Assembly: GCA_047947185.1 (NCBI GenBank) | Contig: CP170502.1 | Coordinates: 2,480,001 to 2,544,000 of the forward strand | From: JANQJA01 sp047947185 | GTDB taxonomy: Bacteria > Pseudomonadota > Gammaproteobacteria > Pseudomonadales > Azotimanducaceae | Reading direction: 5' to 3' | Length of the DNA stretch: 64,000 nucleotides | Part shown: positions 27,425-36,187 of the stretch, one piece after another | Numbering within the stretch: position 1 is the stretch's first letter | Layout: every line of letters begins with the position of its first letter | Position numbers and translations under genes: made by a program | The notes under the pieces: generated by a model | What the model saw: only the letters and a program-made list of their open reading frames with translations | Database searches by the model: none | Told to the model about the DNA's origin: nothing

Positions 27425-27898
27425 ATGGAACCGCTAGTAGAGTCGCAAATTCTGGCTGCATTCGCCTGTGAACAGGAAGAGGTCATTATGCCGGACCTTA
27501 ACTTGCTCCCATGGTCAAACCTCGACTACCTGGGCTGGGTCCATCCGGGTGGACACCTGGGTTACCTGGTCGTCCTGTCTCCCAACGATGGCAGGCTGAA
27601 GGGGGTCATCCTGCGAAGATCGCGCTTCTCGGGCACCCGCAAGGGAATGGAAATGTGCTCGCTGTGCCATCACATGCACAGGCCCAATGGCACTGCCATG
27701 TTTACGCTTACGCGCCAGGGTAGTGACACGCGCCATTCGATTGGCAATATTGTATGCAAGGACCTCGATTGCAGCCTGCGCATTCGCAACCTGGTGGATA
27801 CGGCGGCCTACGTCCCCGAAACGCTCTATCCCGAGGCGAAAATCTGGCGTATGCAGCTTGCGCTGCACCGCTGGCTTAAGTCCGCCAACAGGCTGTAG
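27425..27898 (+). CDS. FBP-type treble-clef zinc-finger protein (FusB-like C-terminal domain)
   Basis: A 157-residue protein with four spaced cysteines: Cys78 and Cys81 in MEMCSLCHHM, then Cys111 and Cys116 in NIVCKDLDCSLRIR. This Cys-x2-Cys/Cys-x4-Cys pattern followed by Arg is typical of the treble-clef C-terminal domain of the elongation factor G-binding protein (FBP/FusB) family. The N-terminal half (WSNLDYLGWVHPGGHLGY) matches the standalone form found in many bacteria. The family binds EF-G and in Staphylococcus rescues it from fusidic acid; the standalone form is uncharacterised as far as I know. ATG at 27425 is chosen because the upstream frame overlaps the lipoprotein gene. The DHFR gene follows 5 bp later. 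Confidence 0.8.
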   Translation: MEPLVESQILAAFACEQEEVIMPDLNLLPWSNLDYLGWVHPGGHLGYLVVLSPNDGRLKGVILRRSRFSGTRKGMEMCSLCHHMHRPNGTAMFTLTRQGSDTRHSIGNIVCKDLDCSLRIRNLVDTAAYVPETLYPEAKIWRMQLALHRWLKSANRL

Positions 27899-27903
27899 CA
27901 GGG

Positions 27904-28410
27904 GTGCGACTTTCCATGATTTATGCCCGAAGTCGAAACTATTGCATCGGCAAAGACGCTGACTTGCCCTGGCATCTCCCTGATGAATTTGCACATTACC
28001 TGCACACTACCCGGGGTTTTCCCCGCATCATGGGGCGACGGTCTTTTGAAGACCAGAATGCGTCGGTAGCAAGCGGCACCAATATTGTGGTGACCAGCAG
28101 GCCGCGGAGCACTTTCCCGGCGGAGATAATCACTGCCAATACGCTGGATGACGCCATCAACCACGCTTCGCGCATCCAACAAAGGGCATTTGTCATTGGT
28201 GGGGCCAGCCTGCTCAGCGCCGCATTCAGCCTCTCGGACGAGGTCTTTGAAACCATCGTCAAGGTCGACATCGATGGAGACACATTCGTACCACGCTTCG
28301 ACTTTTCCGACTGGGAGTCGACGCTGCTGCGTTCCCACCCGATTGACGAACAGCACAAATACGCATTTGACATTTTCAGGCATCGACGGGAAAAGTCAGC
28401 TGACCTCTGA
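27904..28410 (+). CDS. folA: Dihydrofolate reductase
   Basis: A 168-residue DHFR starting with GTG. Key regions are CIGKDADLPWHLPDEFAHY with the catalytic acid Asp27, GFPRIMGRRSFE, VVTSRP and FVIGGASLLSAA (the NADPH-binding Gly-Gly). It reduces dihydrofolate to tetrahydrofolate. It is 5 bp downstream of the FBP zinc-finger gene. Compared with chromosomal FolA the sequence is somewhat divergent in the N-terminus (SMIYARSRNYCIG), so it may be a second, paralogous copy. Confidence 0.88.
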   Translation: MRLSMIYARSRNYCIGKDADLPWHLPDEFAHYLHTTRGFPRIMGRRSFEDQNASVASGTNIVVTSRPRSTFPAEIITANTLDDAINHASRIQQRAFVIGGASLLSAAFSLSDEVFETIVKVDIDGDTFVPRFDFSDWESTLLRSHPIDEQHKYAFDIFRHRREKSADL

Positions 28411-28483
28411 ACTGGCTGCGAGTCGCGACCCGGTTGTAATGCCTGTGATATTCTGATCAAAACCCTGAAATGGAGCCGAATTG

Positions 28484-30028
28484 ATGGAGAACAATATTGG
28501 TTTGCTGGTGGCGAAACGTGCTGAGCTCAGCCCAACGACCGAAGCCTACGTGGATGCCGATACCGGCCTGCGCCTGACATTTTCCGAACTTAACCAGCGT
28601 GTCAATCGCCTGGCAAACTGCCTCGTTGATATCGGCACCAAAAAAAGTGATCGCGTGGCAATACTCCTGATGAACAGCGTGGAGTTTGTTGAGACCTTTT
28701 TCGGTACAGCAAAAATTGGTGGTATTGTCGTGCCATTGAACTGGCGGCTGGTGGCCGACGAGCTGGAATTTATCCTGAAAGACAGTGGTGCCACAGTACT
28801 GGTATTCGGCGTCGAATTTAACCCGCTGGTCGAGGAACTCCACAACCGGGCCGGAAAAACAGATATCCGCCACTGGCTGTTTGTCGGGGACGACAGCCAG
28901 CGTCCCGACTTTGCCACATCTTACGCTGCATCTGTTAACGACAGGTCAGGGTCTGAACCGCCTCTCGGCGCGAAAGATGATGACGAGCTGTATATCATGT
29001 ACACCTCTGGCACAACCGGTCTGCCCAAAGGTGTTGTCCACACGCACAATACTGCCATGTGGGCCTCGATCACCGGCACCGCCACAATCAGCTTCCGCGA
29101 AAAAGACCGTTACCTGCTTTCACTGCCCCTCTTTCATGTTGGTGCACTGAACCCCCTGACCAACGCGGTCTACACCGGTACAACCTGCGTTGTCATGCGT
29201 GCGTTTGACCCGGTGCGCACCTGGGAACTGATCCAGGGAGAAAAAATCACAACCCTGTTGGCCGTCCCCGCCATGCTCAATTTCATGCTCCAGGTGCTGG
29301 AACAGGGTAAATACGACTACTCTTCGGTGCGATGGTGTATGAGCGGCGCAGCCCCTGTTCCCAAAACCATGATAGAAACCTACGCCAGCCTTGGCATCAA
29401 CATTCTCCAGGTCTATGGCCTGACCGAAACCTGCGGCCCCGCGTGCCTCATTGGCGCTGATGACGCGATCAACAAGGCCGGCTCTACCGGTAAGGCATTT
29501 TTCCACACCAGCGTCCGAATTGTGGACGAAGACATGAATGATGTCGGCCCCAACGAACCAGGTGAGGTGCTGGTGCGTGGCAAACACATCATGAAAGAAT
29601 ACTGGAATCGCCCCGATGCCACCGCCGCTACCCTGGTTAACGGCTGGCTGCGCACGGGTGATATCGCGGAACGGGACGAGGAGGGTTTCGTCTATATTCG
29701 GGACCGCGTCAAAGACATGATCATATCCGGTGGTGAAAACATCTATCCGGCTGAACTCGAGAATGTCCTTCTGTCCCACCCGGGTATCAGGGACGTTGCA
29801 GTTATTGGACAACCCAGCGAGAAGTGGGGAGAATCACCTTTTGTTGTTGCCGTTCCCACAGAGCCGGCGCCCACTGAGCAGGAGGTACTAGACTTCTGCA
29901 AGGGAAGAATGGCTGCTTACAAACTGCCAAAAGGCGTTGGCTTCGTCAGCGAAATCCCGCGCAACCCAACGGGCAAAATACTGAAACGCGTACTTCGTGA
30001 ACAATTCCCCGGGCCGGCAAAAGCCTAG
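28484..30028 (+). CDS. Acyl-CoA synthetase (AMP-forming)
   Basis: A 514-residue ANL-superfamily ligase. The ATP P-loop motif is YTSGTTGLPKG, the adenylate motif is GWLRTGDIAERDEEGFVYIRD (read in two parts), and the C-terminal catalytic Lys is in NPTGKILKRVLRE. The ATG at 28484 has a GGAG site upstream; a TTG three bases earlier is an alternative in the same frame. The sequence is closest in feel to medium/long-chain or FadD13-like synthetases. It is 15 bp before the S-formylglutathione hydrolase gene. Confidence 0.93.
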   Translation: MENNIGLLVAKRAELSPTTEAYVDADTGLRLTFSELNQRVNRLANCLVDIGTKKSDRVAILLMNSVEFVETFFGTAKIGGIVVPLNWRLVADELEFILKDSGATVLVFGVEFNPLVEELHNRAGKTDIRHWLFVGDDSQRPDFATSYAASVNDRSGSEPPLGAKDDDELYIMYTSGTTGLPKGVVHTHNTAMWASITGTATISFREKDRYLLSLPLFHVGALNPLTNAVYTGTTCVVMRAFDPVRTWELIQGEKITTLLAVPAMLNFMLQVLEQGKYDYSSVRWCMSGAAPVPKTMIETYASLGINILQVYGLTETCGPACLIGADDAINKAGSTGKAFFHTSVRIVDEDMNDVGPNEPGEVLVRGKHIMKEYWNRPDATAATLVNGWLRTGDIAERDEEGFVYIRDRVKDMIISGGENIYPAELENVLLSHPGIRDVAVIGQPSEKWGESPFVVAVPTEPAPTEQEVLDFCKGRMAAYKLPKGVGFVSEIPRNPTGKILKRVLREQFPGPAKA

Positions 30029-30043
30029 GGAGAATCCTTAATC

Positions 30044-30880
30044 ATGGAACACCTTTCTACACATCTCTGTTTTGGTGGCGAGCAACAGCAGTTCAGGCAC
30101 CAGTCGGCCGTTCTGGATTGCGAGATGACCTTCTCCCTCTACCTGCCACCGAAGGCAAGAGACGAGGCAGTGCCGCTGATGATCTGGCTGTCCGGGCTTA
30201 CCTGCACCGACCAGAATTTTGTTACCAAAGCCGGGGCCCAGCAACATGCTGCCGAACACGGTATCGCGATTCTGTGTCCGGATACGAGCCCACGTGGTAG
30301 CGGAGTACCCGACGACCCGGAGGGTGCATGGGATTTTGGACAGGGCGCAGGTTTTTATGTCAATGCCACAGAGCCCCCCTGGTCCACTCACTACCATATG
30401 TATGATTACGTCCTCCAGGAACTGCGTGCACTGGCGTGCGACAGTTTCCCCATTGACCGCAATCGAATGTCCATTGCCGGGCATTCCATGGGTGGGCACG
30501 GCGCCCTGGTCATGGCTCTGCGTAACCCTGGTATCTTTACCTGCGTCTCGGCTTTCTCGCCCATCGTCTCACCCACCAACTGCCCCTGGGGCCAAAAGGC
30601 GCTGACGGCCTACCTCGGCCCGCATCAGCAGGACTGGGCCGCTTACGACAGCTGTGAACTTGTGTCGCGCGCGGACCAAGTCGTTCCCATGCTGATTGAC
30701 CAGGGTGATGCTGACGAATTCCTGCGCAGCCAGCTTAAAGTACCCCTGCTTGTCGAAGCCGCCAGGCTGGCAAACTATCCACTGCAACTCCGTATGCAAC
30801 CTGGCTACGACCACTCCTACTTTTTTATCAGCACTTTCATCGGGGACCACATTGCGTTTCACGCGCAACACTTGATCTGA
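30044..30880 (+). CDS. fghA: S-formylglutathione hydrolase
   Basis: A 278-residue esterase-D-type hydrolase. Features: FGGEQQQFRHQSAVLDCEM early, the WLSGLTCTDQNFVTKAGAQQ block, DTSPRG, the nucleophile elbow in AGHSMGGHGALV, Asp in IDQGDADEFL and His in GYDHSYFFI. It releases formate and glutathione in glutathione-dependent formaldehyde detoxification. The usual partner, glutathione-dependent formaldehyde dehydrogenase, is not in the window. The lactone oxidase gene follows 13 bp later. Confidence 0.95.
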   Translation: MEHLSTHLCFGGEQQQFRHQSAVLDCEMTFSLYLPPKARDEAVPLMIWLSGLTCTDQNFVTKAGAQQHAAEHGIAILCPDTSPRGSGVPDDPEGAWDFGQGAGFYVNATEPPWSTHYHMYDYVLQELRALACDSFPIDRNRMSIAGHSMGGHGALVMALRNPGIFTCVSAFSPIVSPTNCPWGQKALTAYLGPHQQDWAAYDSCELVSRADQVVPMLIDQGDADEFLRSQLKVPLLVEAARLANYPLQLRMQPGYDHSYFFISTFIGDHIAFHAQHLI

Positions 30881-30893
30881 AGGAGATCCGGCA

Positions 30894-32078
30894 ATGGCAA
30901 CATGGCTCAACTGGTCTGGCAGGCACAAAGCAAAGCCAGCGACACTGCACTTCATCCGGAGTGAAGCGGATGCTGCCGGTCTTGCCGAAAGTGCAGGCCG
31001 AAGCGGGCGACGAGTACGAATTGCTGGCGCAGGGCACAGCCACTCCCGGCTTGTGCCCCATGACGACATCATTGTTGATGCCTCTGGCCTGGCCGGCATC
31101 ATCAACATCGACACAACAGCAAAAACGGCCTGGGTCTATGCCGGTTCCAGGATCTACAGCCTCGGCAGGCCACTGCAGGATGCCGGCCTCGCGCTGGCAA
31201 ACCAGGGAGATATTGACCGCCAGGCAATCGCTGGCGCCTGCGCAACTGGCACACACGGCACGGGCAAACACCTCAAGAATTTGTCGGCAGCGGTCATTGG
31301 TGCCCGGATTGCCCTGGCTTCGGGTGAGCTTGTTGACTGTAATGCCCAGGAGCATCCCGACCTGTACCAGGCGGCCCGGCTCAGTCTCGGATCCCTTGGA
31401 ATAGTGACGCGACTGCAGTTGCAGTTGCGCGACGCCTACAAACTGCGCGAGAGCGGTTTCGAAACCGACTACACCTCGCTGGTTGCGCGTGTACCCGAAT
31501 TGATTGAGGAGAATGACCGGTTCGAGTTTTTCTGGTATCCCAGGACTGACCAGGCAACAGCCAAGGTTATCAATGAAACCCTGGAAAACCCGGTCTATCC
31601 GCTGGCGGTTGAAGGCAGGAGACAGGCCTGGAATTACGAGGTACTGCCAAATCACCGCCCTCACTTTCATACTGAAATGGAATATAGCGTTCCGGCAGAC
31701 CAGGGACTGGCATGCCTTGATGAGATCCGTCACCTGCTGCACAACACCTTCACCGACGTTAGCTGGCCGGTTGAATACCGAACAGTTGCACCGGACGACG
31801 TCTGGCTCTCCATGGCTTATGAAAGGCCAACTGTCACAATTTCCGTTCACCAGGACGTCGCGGTTGATGAAACCGCCTACTATGATGCCTGCGAGCGAAT
31901 TTTCAGGCGCTACGACGGCCGGCCGCACTGGGGCAAGGTGAATTACCTGAGTGGCGAAACACTGGCTTCAATTCATCCACGCTGGCAGGACTGGTGGGCG
32001 GCCAGAAACGCGGCTGATCCTGAAGGCACCTTCCTGAACGACTACATGCAGACCCTTGCACCCCAGGGGCGAGGCTGA
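30894..32078 (+). CDS. D-arabinono-1,4-lactone oxidase-family FAD oxidase
   Basis: A 394-residue VAO-fold oxidoreductase. The N-terminal FAD domain has RIAGAGHSHSRLVPHDDIIV (the His may carry covalent FAD) and ACATGTHGTGKHLKNLSAAV. The C-terminal ALO domain ends in ETLASIHPRWQDWWAARNAA and DPEGTFLNDYM, the standard end of this family. Such enzymes oxidise aldonolactones or alditols; the actual substrate cannot be read. It lies in a plus-strand run after fghA. Confidence 0.88.
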   Translation: MATWLNWSGRHKAKPATLHFIRSEADAAGLAESAGRSGRRVRIAGAGHSHSRLVPHDDIIVDASGLAGIINIDTTAKTAWVYAGSRIYSLGRPLQDAGLALANQGDIDRQAIAGACATGTHGTGKHLKNLSAAVIGARIALASGELVDCNAQEHPDLYQAARLSLGSLGIVTRLQLQLRDAYKLRESGFETDYTSLVARVPELIEENDRFEFFWYPRTDQATAKVINETLENPVYPLAVEGRRQAWNYEVLPNHRPHFHTEMEYSVPADQGLACLDEIRHLLHNTFTDVSWPVEYRTVAPDDVWLSMAYERPTVTISVHQDVAVDETAYYDACERIFRRYDGRPHWGKVNYLSGETLASIHPRWQDWWAARNAADPEGTFLNDYMQTLAPQGRG

Positions 32079-32169
32079 CCGCGTGGTGACTTGCCGCTAC
32101 CCGCTACATCCGGGTTAACATGTCTATTTCACTTTACTGACTGCCAAAACTCCGCATTCACAAGGATCA

Positions 32170-32448
32170 ATGATGAAACAGGCCCTGCGGCGGATATTCC
32201 GGCCCCTTCTCGCTCCGCTCGAGCGCGGGCAAGGGCCTTTTGAATACAAACCATCCCACCGCACCATTCTGCTTTTCATGAGTGCCATGTTTATTGGTCT
32301 GGCGGCGCTGGTCCTGCAACTGTTGCCTCCCGGTGAACCCGGGTACCTGTTTCCTGTCCTGGTTTTCGGGGGAGCCGGTGGACTGGGTGTTATCGTCGGC
32401 ACCCTCGGCAGCGACAGGGCGGTTGCGAGAATCTGGGGCTCACGATGA
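32170..32448 (+). CDS. Small two-helix membrane protein, unknown
   Basis: A 92-residue protein with a basic N-terminus (KQALRRIFRPLLAPLERG), then two hydrophobic helices (TILLFMSAMFIGLAALVLQL and GYLFPVLVFGGAGGLGVIVG). I do not recognise the family. The stop overlaps the start of the NADAR gene by 4 bases (ATGA), so the two are translated together, which suggests a related task. Confidence 0.7.
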   Translation: MMKQALRRIFRPLLAPLERGQGPFEYKPSHRTILLFMSAMFIGLAALVLQLLPPGEPGYLFPVLVFGGAGGLGVIVGTLGSDRAVARIWGSR

Positions 32449-32957
32449 GTGGGCTTTTCCCACCTGCAGATGGGGACGTCATTTACGTGTCGCGATATGA
32501 TCCCGACGATCTGCTGAGTTCCTGTTCAGCCCACACAATTCTGCTGGATGAGCAGGTTTGGCCCACCGCAGAACACTACTTTCTGGGCATGCAATTTACG
32601 TCACCAGACGTTCAGGCTCGCATCCGCCAGGCCGACTCAGCAGAAATTGCCGCCAGGATTGCAACGCCCAGTCTGCTTGATCGGCTCTCCGGCCAGTTTC
32701 GACGTGCCCGGCGCAGCGACTGGGAGAAGCTTAGAACCATCTACATGACCCGGGCGCTGTACACCAAATGCCGTTCTCATTCCGCTGTCGCGGCGCGTCT
32801 GATGGACACCGGCACTCGCCGGATCGTCGAAAACAGCCTGTACGACTATTACTGGGGCTGCGGCAGGGATCATCGTGGAGAGAACGTCTACGGCAAGATT
32901 CTCATGGACATCCGTGAAAAGTTGACGGAGCTTGAGAAAACGCCTCCAACTCACTGA
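32445..32957 (+). CDS. NADAR family protein (YbiA-like N-glycosidase)
   Basis: A 170-residue NADAR (DUF1768) protein. Characteristic pieces are VWPTAEHYFLGMQF, ARRSDWEKLRTIYMTRALYTKC and ENSLYDYYWGCGRDHRGEN, ending in YGKILMDIREKL. YbiA removes reactive riboflavin intermediates by N-glycosidic cleavage, and other NADAR proteins reverse ADP-ribosylation of guanine. Both families share this fold, so the substrate is open. It is coupled to the small membrane protein gene. Confidence 0.9.
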   Translation: MSGLFPPADGDVIYVSRYDPDDLLSSCSAHTILLDEQVWPTAEHYFLGMQFTSPDVQARIRQADSAEIAARIATPSLLDRLSGQFRRARRSDWEKLRTIYMTRALYTKCRSHSAVAARLMDTGTRRIVENSLYDYYWGCGRDHRGENVYGKILMDIREKLTELEKTPPTH

Positions 32958-33089
32958 ACCTATTGGTATTCTTTCTTTCCTCAGAGAAACGCAAAATTGT
33001 GAACTGCGTCACAGTGTTGAATCCTGAATGGACTAGGATAAGGATCAGGTTAGCTGCAACTTTTGCTAAGTACCTGGGAGCACCATAAC

Positions 33090-33581
33090 GTGACTGAAAG
33101 CTGGATCGACCCTGACGCCACCCGGATTAAGTTCCAGGGTCCCGGGCCTGTGGCCAAAATCGAGCTTGCCAATGGCGTGACTTTTGCCGTCGGGCGCACA
33201 AGCCTGCCCCTCAGCATCGGACGGGGCGCCGGATGTGACATCACCATTCCTTCAGGCCACGTGTCCCGCAGGCACTGCGAGGTGGACTTTATTGACGGTG
33301 AACTGTGCCTCACGGACACCAGTTCGAACGGCACCGTGGTGCGGGAAAAACTGGTCAAACAGAGTTCCGTGCCTATTGCCGGTCGCACCTCGGTGTATCT
33401 TGCCGGAGAGATCCTCATCACCATCACACCAGCGGCAACGTCAAAGAAAGCAGACACCAGCCTTGAAGACCGTCGCCGGGCACGGGAGCGACGCCAGGCT
33501 GAACGGCGCCAGGACATACTGATAGTCCCATTTGACCTGCGCAAGAATCAGGAACGCCGCCAGCAGGAGCGCAGGGGCTAG
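33090..33581 (+). CDS. FHA domain protein
   Basis: A 163-residue protein that starts with GTG at 33090 with GGGAG 9 bases upstream. The FHA signature is complete: LSIGRGAGCDITIPSGHVSR then RHCEVDF, and LTDTSSNGTVVREK, which is the phosphothreonine-binding loop set. The C-terminal ~45 residues are very basic (DRRRARERRQAERRQDI and NQERRQQERRG). FHA proteins read Ser/Thr phosphorylation. No Ser/Thr kinase or phosphatase gene is visible in the window. Confidence 0.9.
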   Translation: MTESWIDPDATRIKFQGPGPVAKIELANGVTFAVGRTSLPLSIGRGAGCDITIPSGHVSRRHCEVDFIDGELCLTDTSSNGTVVREKLVKQSSVPIAGRTSVYLAGEILITITPAATSKKADTSLEDRRRARERRQAERRQDILIVPFDLRKNQERRQQERRG

Positions 33582-33993
33582 ACGCTCGATTCCTTCAGGA
33601 TCGGTAAACTGGCGGCTTCACGTGGTATCACACTGCGCCAAACGTGCCCCCTTTTATCCAAAACGCACCAAAATGGTCCCATTCGGCCACAGGCATATCA
33701 AACATACTCTGACCGAATGCCACAGGCGACGGGGCCTGCAGACAAACAGGCAAAGTTGGCACGGATACTGCTTTTAAATATGACAGTGAACCAGTTTGGT
33801 TTTTCTTGAAGTCTCCCTCTCGAGCGTCTCATGACGTTCAATTGCCCCGGCCGGTCTAACCGTCCGGGGCTTTTTTTTGCCTGCAAGCGGAATGGCCAGT
33901 TCGCCGCAAATCCGACGTGCCAATCTGCGCTATGACTGGCTGACTCTGGCACACGGGTGGTAGCATTGCAGCTCTCCAGGAGGCAAAACCACA
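33582..33993 (+). other. 412-bp gap with an orphan terminator
   Basis: Open frames here are short and look unlike genes. The only clear element is the terminator at 33844-33878. The sequence 33590-33840 between the FHA stop and that terminator could be a long 3' untranslated tail or a small RNA. No promoter was placed with certainty. Confidence 0.35.
33844..33878 (+). terminator. Rho-independent terminator
   Basis: A perfect 7-bp stem GCCCCGG/CCGGGGC around a 13-base loop is followed by eight T residues, so it acts on the plus strand. The nearest plus-strand gene ends 262 bp upstream (FHA protein). Confidence 0.85.
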
Positions 33994-34680
33994 ATGACAT
34001 TCATATTTGAGCCGGCCAGACAGGTCACACTGCCTGTCACCGGGACCGATGCCCGTTTCCCGGTCAACAATATCTACTGTGTAGGTCGAAACTATGCAGA
34101 TCATGCGATCGAGATGGGACATGACCCGAATCGCGAGGCACCTTTCTTCTTCCTCAAACCGTCCTACTGTGTACTGCCATCGGGTGGCGAGATGGTCTAT
34201 CCGGCGCACAGCGAAGATGTGCACCACGAGGTCGAACTGGTTGTCGCATTAAAATCCGGCGACCAGGATATCGCCGTTCAGGCTGCGATGAATCACGTAT
34301 TTGGTTACGGGGTTGGCATCGACATGACGCGCCGCGACCTGCAGGCGGAAGCCAAGTCGCTGGGTCGCCCCTGGGAAGCCGGAAAAGTTTTCCTGCACGC
34401 GGCGCCCTGTTCGGACCTGACAGCCATCGAGCAGACAGGACCACTTGAGCATGGGGAAATTTCACTTTCCATTAATGACCAGGAGAAACAGTCCGGGAAC
34501 CTGAGCCAGATGATCTGGAAAGTGCCAGAAATCATCTCCCGGCTGTCTTCACTCTTCAGCCTCGCACCCGGCGATCTCATCTTTACCGGCACACCCGCCG
34601 GTGTGGGTCCGGTGGCTCGAGGTGACAGCATCCTGGCAAAGGTCGCGGGCTTAACTGAACTCAGGATCGGCATCAGCTAG
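33994..34680 (+). CDS. Fumarylacetoacetate hydrolase family protein
   Basis: A 228-residue FAH-fold enzyme. The YCVGRNYADHAIEMGHDPNR block opens the catalytic domain, the metal ligands are in HHEVELVVAL, and the end IFTGTPAGVGPVARGDS is standard. Compact proteins of this size include fumarylpyruvate hydrolase, acylpyruvases and oxaloacetate decarboxylases (FAHD1-like). The exact keto-acid is not deducible. It has an AGGAGG ribosome site and no operon partner with a related pathway. Confidence 0.9.
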   Translation: MTFIFEPARQVTLPVTGTDARFPVNNIYCVGRNYADHAIEMGHDPNREAPFFFLKPSYCVLPSGGEMVYPAHSEDVHHEVELVVALKSGDQDIAVQAAMNHVFGYGVGIDMTRRDLQAEAKSLGRPWEAGKVFLHAAPCSDLTAIEQTGPLEHGEISLSINDQEKQSGNLSQMIWKVPEIISRLSSLFSLAPGDLIFTGTPAGVGPVARGDSILAKVAGLTELRIGIS

Positions 34681-34740
34681 CAAACCCGGCTCACTGGCAC
34701 GACCTGAACCGGCAGCATGAGTCACAGGAGGAATGGGACA

Positions 34741-35418
34741 ATGGCAACGCATCAGGAAATCGCAGGAATCACCGACGCCGACATGGTCAAGCGCATGGTG
34801 TCCGGATACGAAAACCGTTTCGACGAGAGTTTTTGGGCTTTTTTCGCTGATAATGTGAGCCCTCACTTTGGGCCCAGCCCACATCTTATCGACATCGGTT
34901 GCGGTCCTGGACTCTTCCTTCGTGACCTCGGCAGGCGTTTCCCTGGTGCCAGCCTTTTCGGTTTCGACATTACACCCGCCATGATTGACTATGCTGGCAG
35001 CCAGGTCGACTTCGGGGAACAGAATCCGAGCCTCCAGGTTCTCGACATCGCGACTGAATCTCTGCCAAACGCACCTGGCAGTGCTGACCTGATCACAATG
35101 ACGGCGGTGCTGCATGTCCTACCCGATCCGCTGACCGTGCTCGGCAAGGTCAGGCAGACGCTGAAGACGACGGGCGTGTTTTTCCTTCAGGACTGGGTCC
35201 GGACGCCACTGCCCATGTATCTGGAACGTATGCTGACTGATGTGCCACCGGAGCGCAGGGACACCACCCTCGCCGCCATGCTCAGGCTTTTCCCATCTCA
35301 CAACAAGTTTACCCCTGATGACTGGCGCTGGCTGTTGACCGAAGGCGGGTTTGAGGTTTGCTGCGAACACGAGACAAACAATCCGCACTTCCGCACCTTT
35401 GTGCTCCGTCCCCACTGA
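34741..35418 (+). CDS. Class I SAM-dependent methyltransferase
   Basis: A 225-residue protein; ATG at 34741 is favoured by an AGGAGG upstream. Motif I is LIDIGCGPGLFLRDLGRRFP, the acidic residue after beta-2 is in FGFDITPAMIDYA, and GSADLITMTAVLHVLPDP is the post-motif II region. The acceptor is unknown. It follows the FAH gene by 60 bp on the same strand. Confidence 0.88.
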   Translation: MATHQEIAGITDADMVKRMVSGYENRFDESFWAFFADNVSPHFGPSPHLIDIGCGPGLFLRDLGRRFPGASLFGFDITPAMIDYAGSQVDFGEQNPSLQVLDIATESLPNAPGSADLITMTAVLHVLPDPLTVLGKVRQTLKTTGVFFLQDWVRTPLPMYLERMLTDVPPERRDTTLAAMLRLFPSHNKFTPDDWRWLLTEGGFEVCCEHETNNPHFRTFVLRPH

Positions 35419-35463
35419 ACAGCAGGCCGCCCCTGCTGCTGGTGGCCCAGTAATACGAAGACG

Positions 35464-35478
35464 TGACAAATTGTGTCA
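35464..35478. repeat. Short inverted repeat upstream of the PilZ gene
   Basis: The sequence TGACAAATTGTGTCA is an imperfect-centre dyad with 5-base arms (TGACA/TGTCA). It lies in the gap before the PilZ gene and could be an operator. A chance occurrence is quite possible. Confidence 0.3.
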
Positions 35479-35606
35479 ATGGGTGACGCGCCCCGCCCCC
35501 GGTACAACCCATGGACGCCCGCAAGCCCGCTGTTTTGCAGGGCACAGGAACTGGCCCGGCTATTGCTATGTATTCCAGGTGACATTTCATTTTCGAGGAA
35601 ACGAAC

Positions 35607-35987
35607 GTGGCAGCACCTAGACTTTCGCTGGTTGAGAACAAAGAGACAGTTCGGGACCTGCGGCGCGAAAACCGCGCCGATGCAGGCGGCATGGCCATAC
35701 TACAGGTAGTCGACGCAACGGATGAAAACCTGGTCGGTATGACGTTCCGGTCAACAGTGCTGGAGGTTTCTCCATCGGGCATGCGACTGACCTCTGAAAC
35801 CCTGATAGAAAACTGCAAGGTTGACGTCTGGATCAGCATCGATGGGTTCCCCCAGAAACTGTTCCTGACCAGTGAGGTTCGTTGGTCCAGCCTGGAGGAT
35901 GAAGGTGAATGCCAGCTTGGTCTGGAAATCATCGACAATCCGCTGACAGACGTTGATACCTGGTGCCAGATCCAACGTTGCCTGTAA
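35607..35987 (+). CDS. PilZ domain protein
   Basis: A 126-residue protein that starts with GTG after GAGGAAAC. The c-di-GMP-binding PilZ pattern is visible: RRENR (the R-x3-R switch) near 19-23 and VSPSGMRLTSE (the [D/N]-x-S-x-x-G element, here with Pro rather than Asp before Ser-Gly) near 53-62. The Ser-x-x-Gly is kept. It is likely a c-di-GMP receptor, standalone and without an output domain. Confidence 0.75.
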   Translation: MAAPRLSLVENKETVRDLRRENRADAGGMAILQVVDATDENLVGMTFRSTVLEVSPSGMRLTSETLIENCKVDVWISIDGFPQKLFLTSEVRWSSLEDEGECQLGLEIIDNPLTDVDTWCQIQRCL

Positions 35988-36187
35988 CCAGCCCCTGAAG
36001 CCGGTGGCAGGGGTTGGGCAACCTCCTGCCATAGTGGCGCCTTCGCTTTCATCCTGATCCCGTTCCTCGTTTCATACTTGCTCCAAAGGCGGTTCTGTTG
36101 CCGGTTTGCCCTTGCAGGGCTGCAAAATATTTGAGCAGCCGGGTCTAACCTTGTATAAAACGGAATCGCTCACGGGGACCAACCTGT

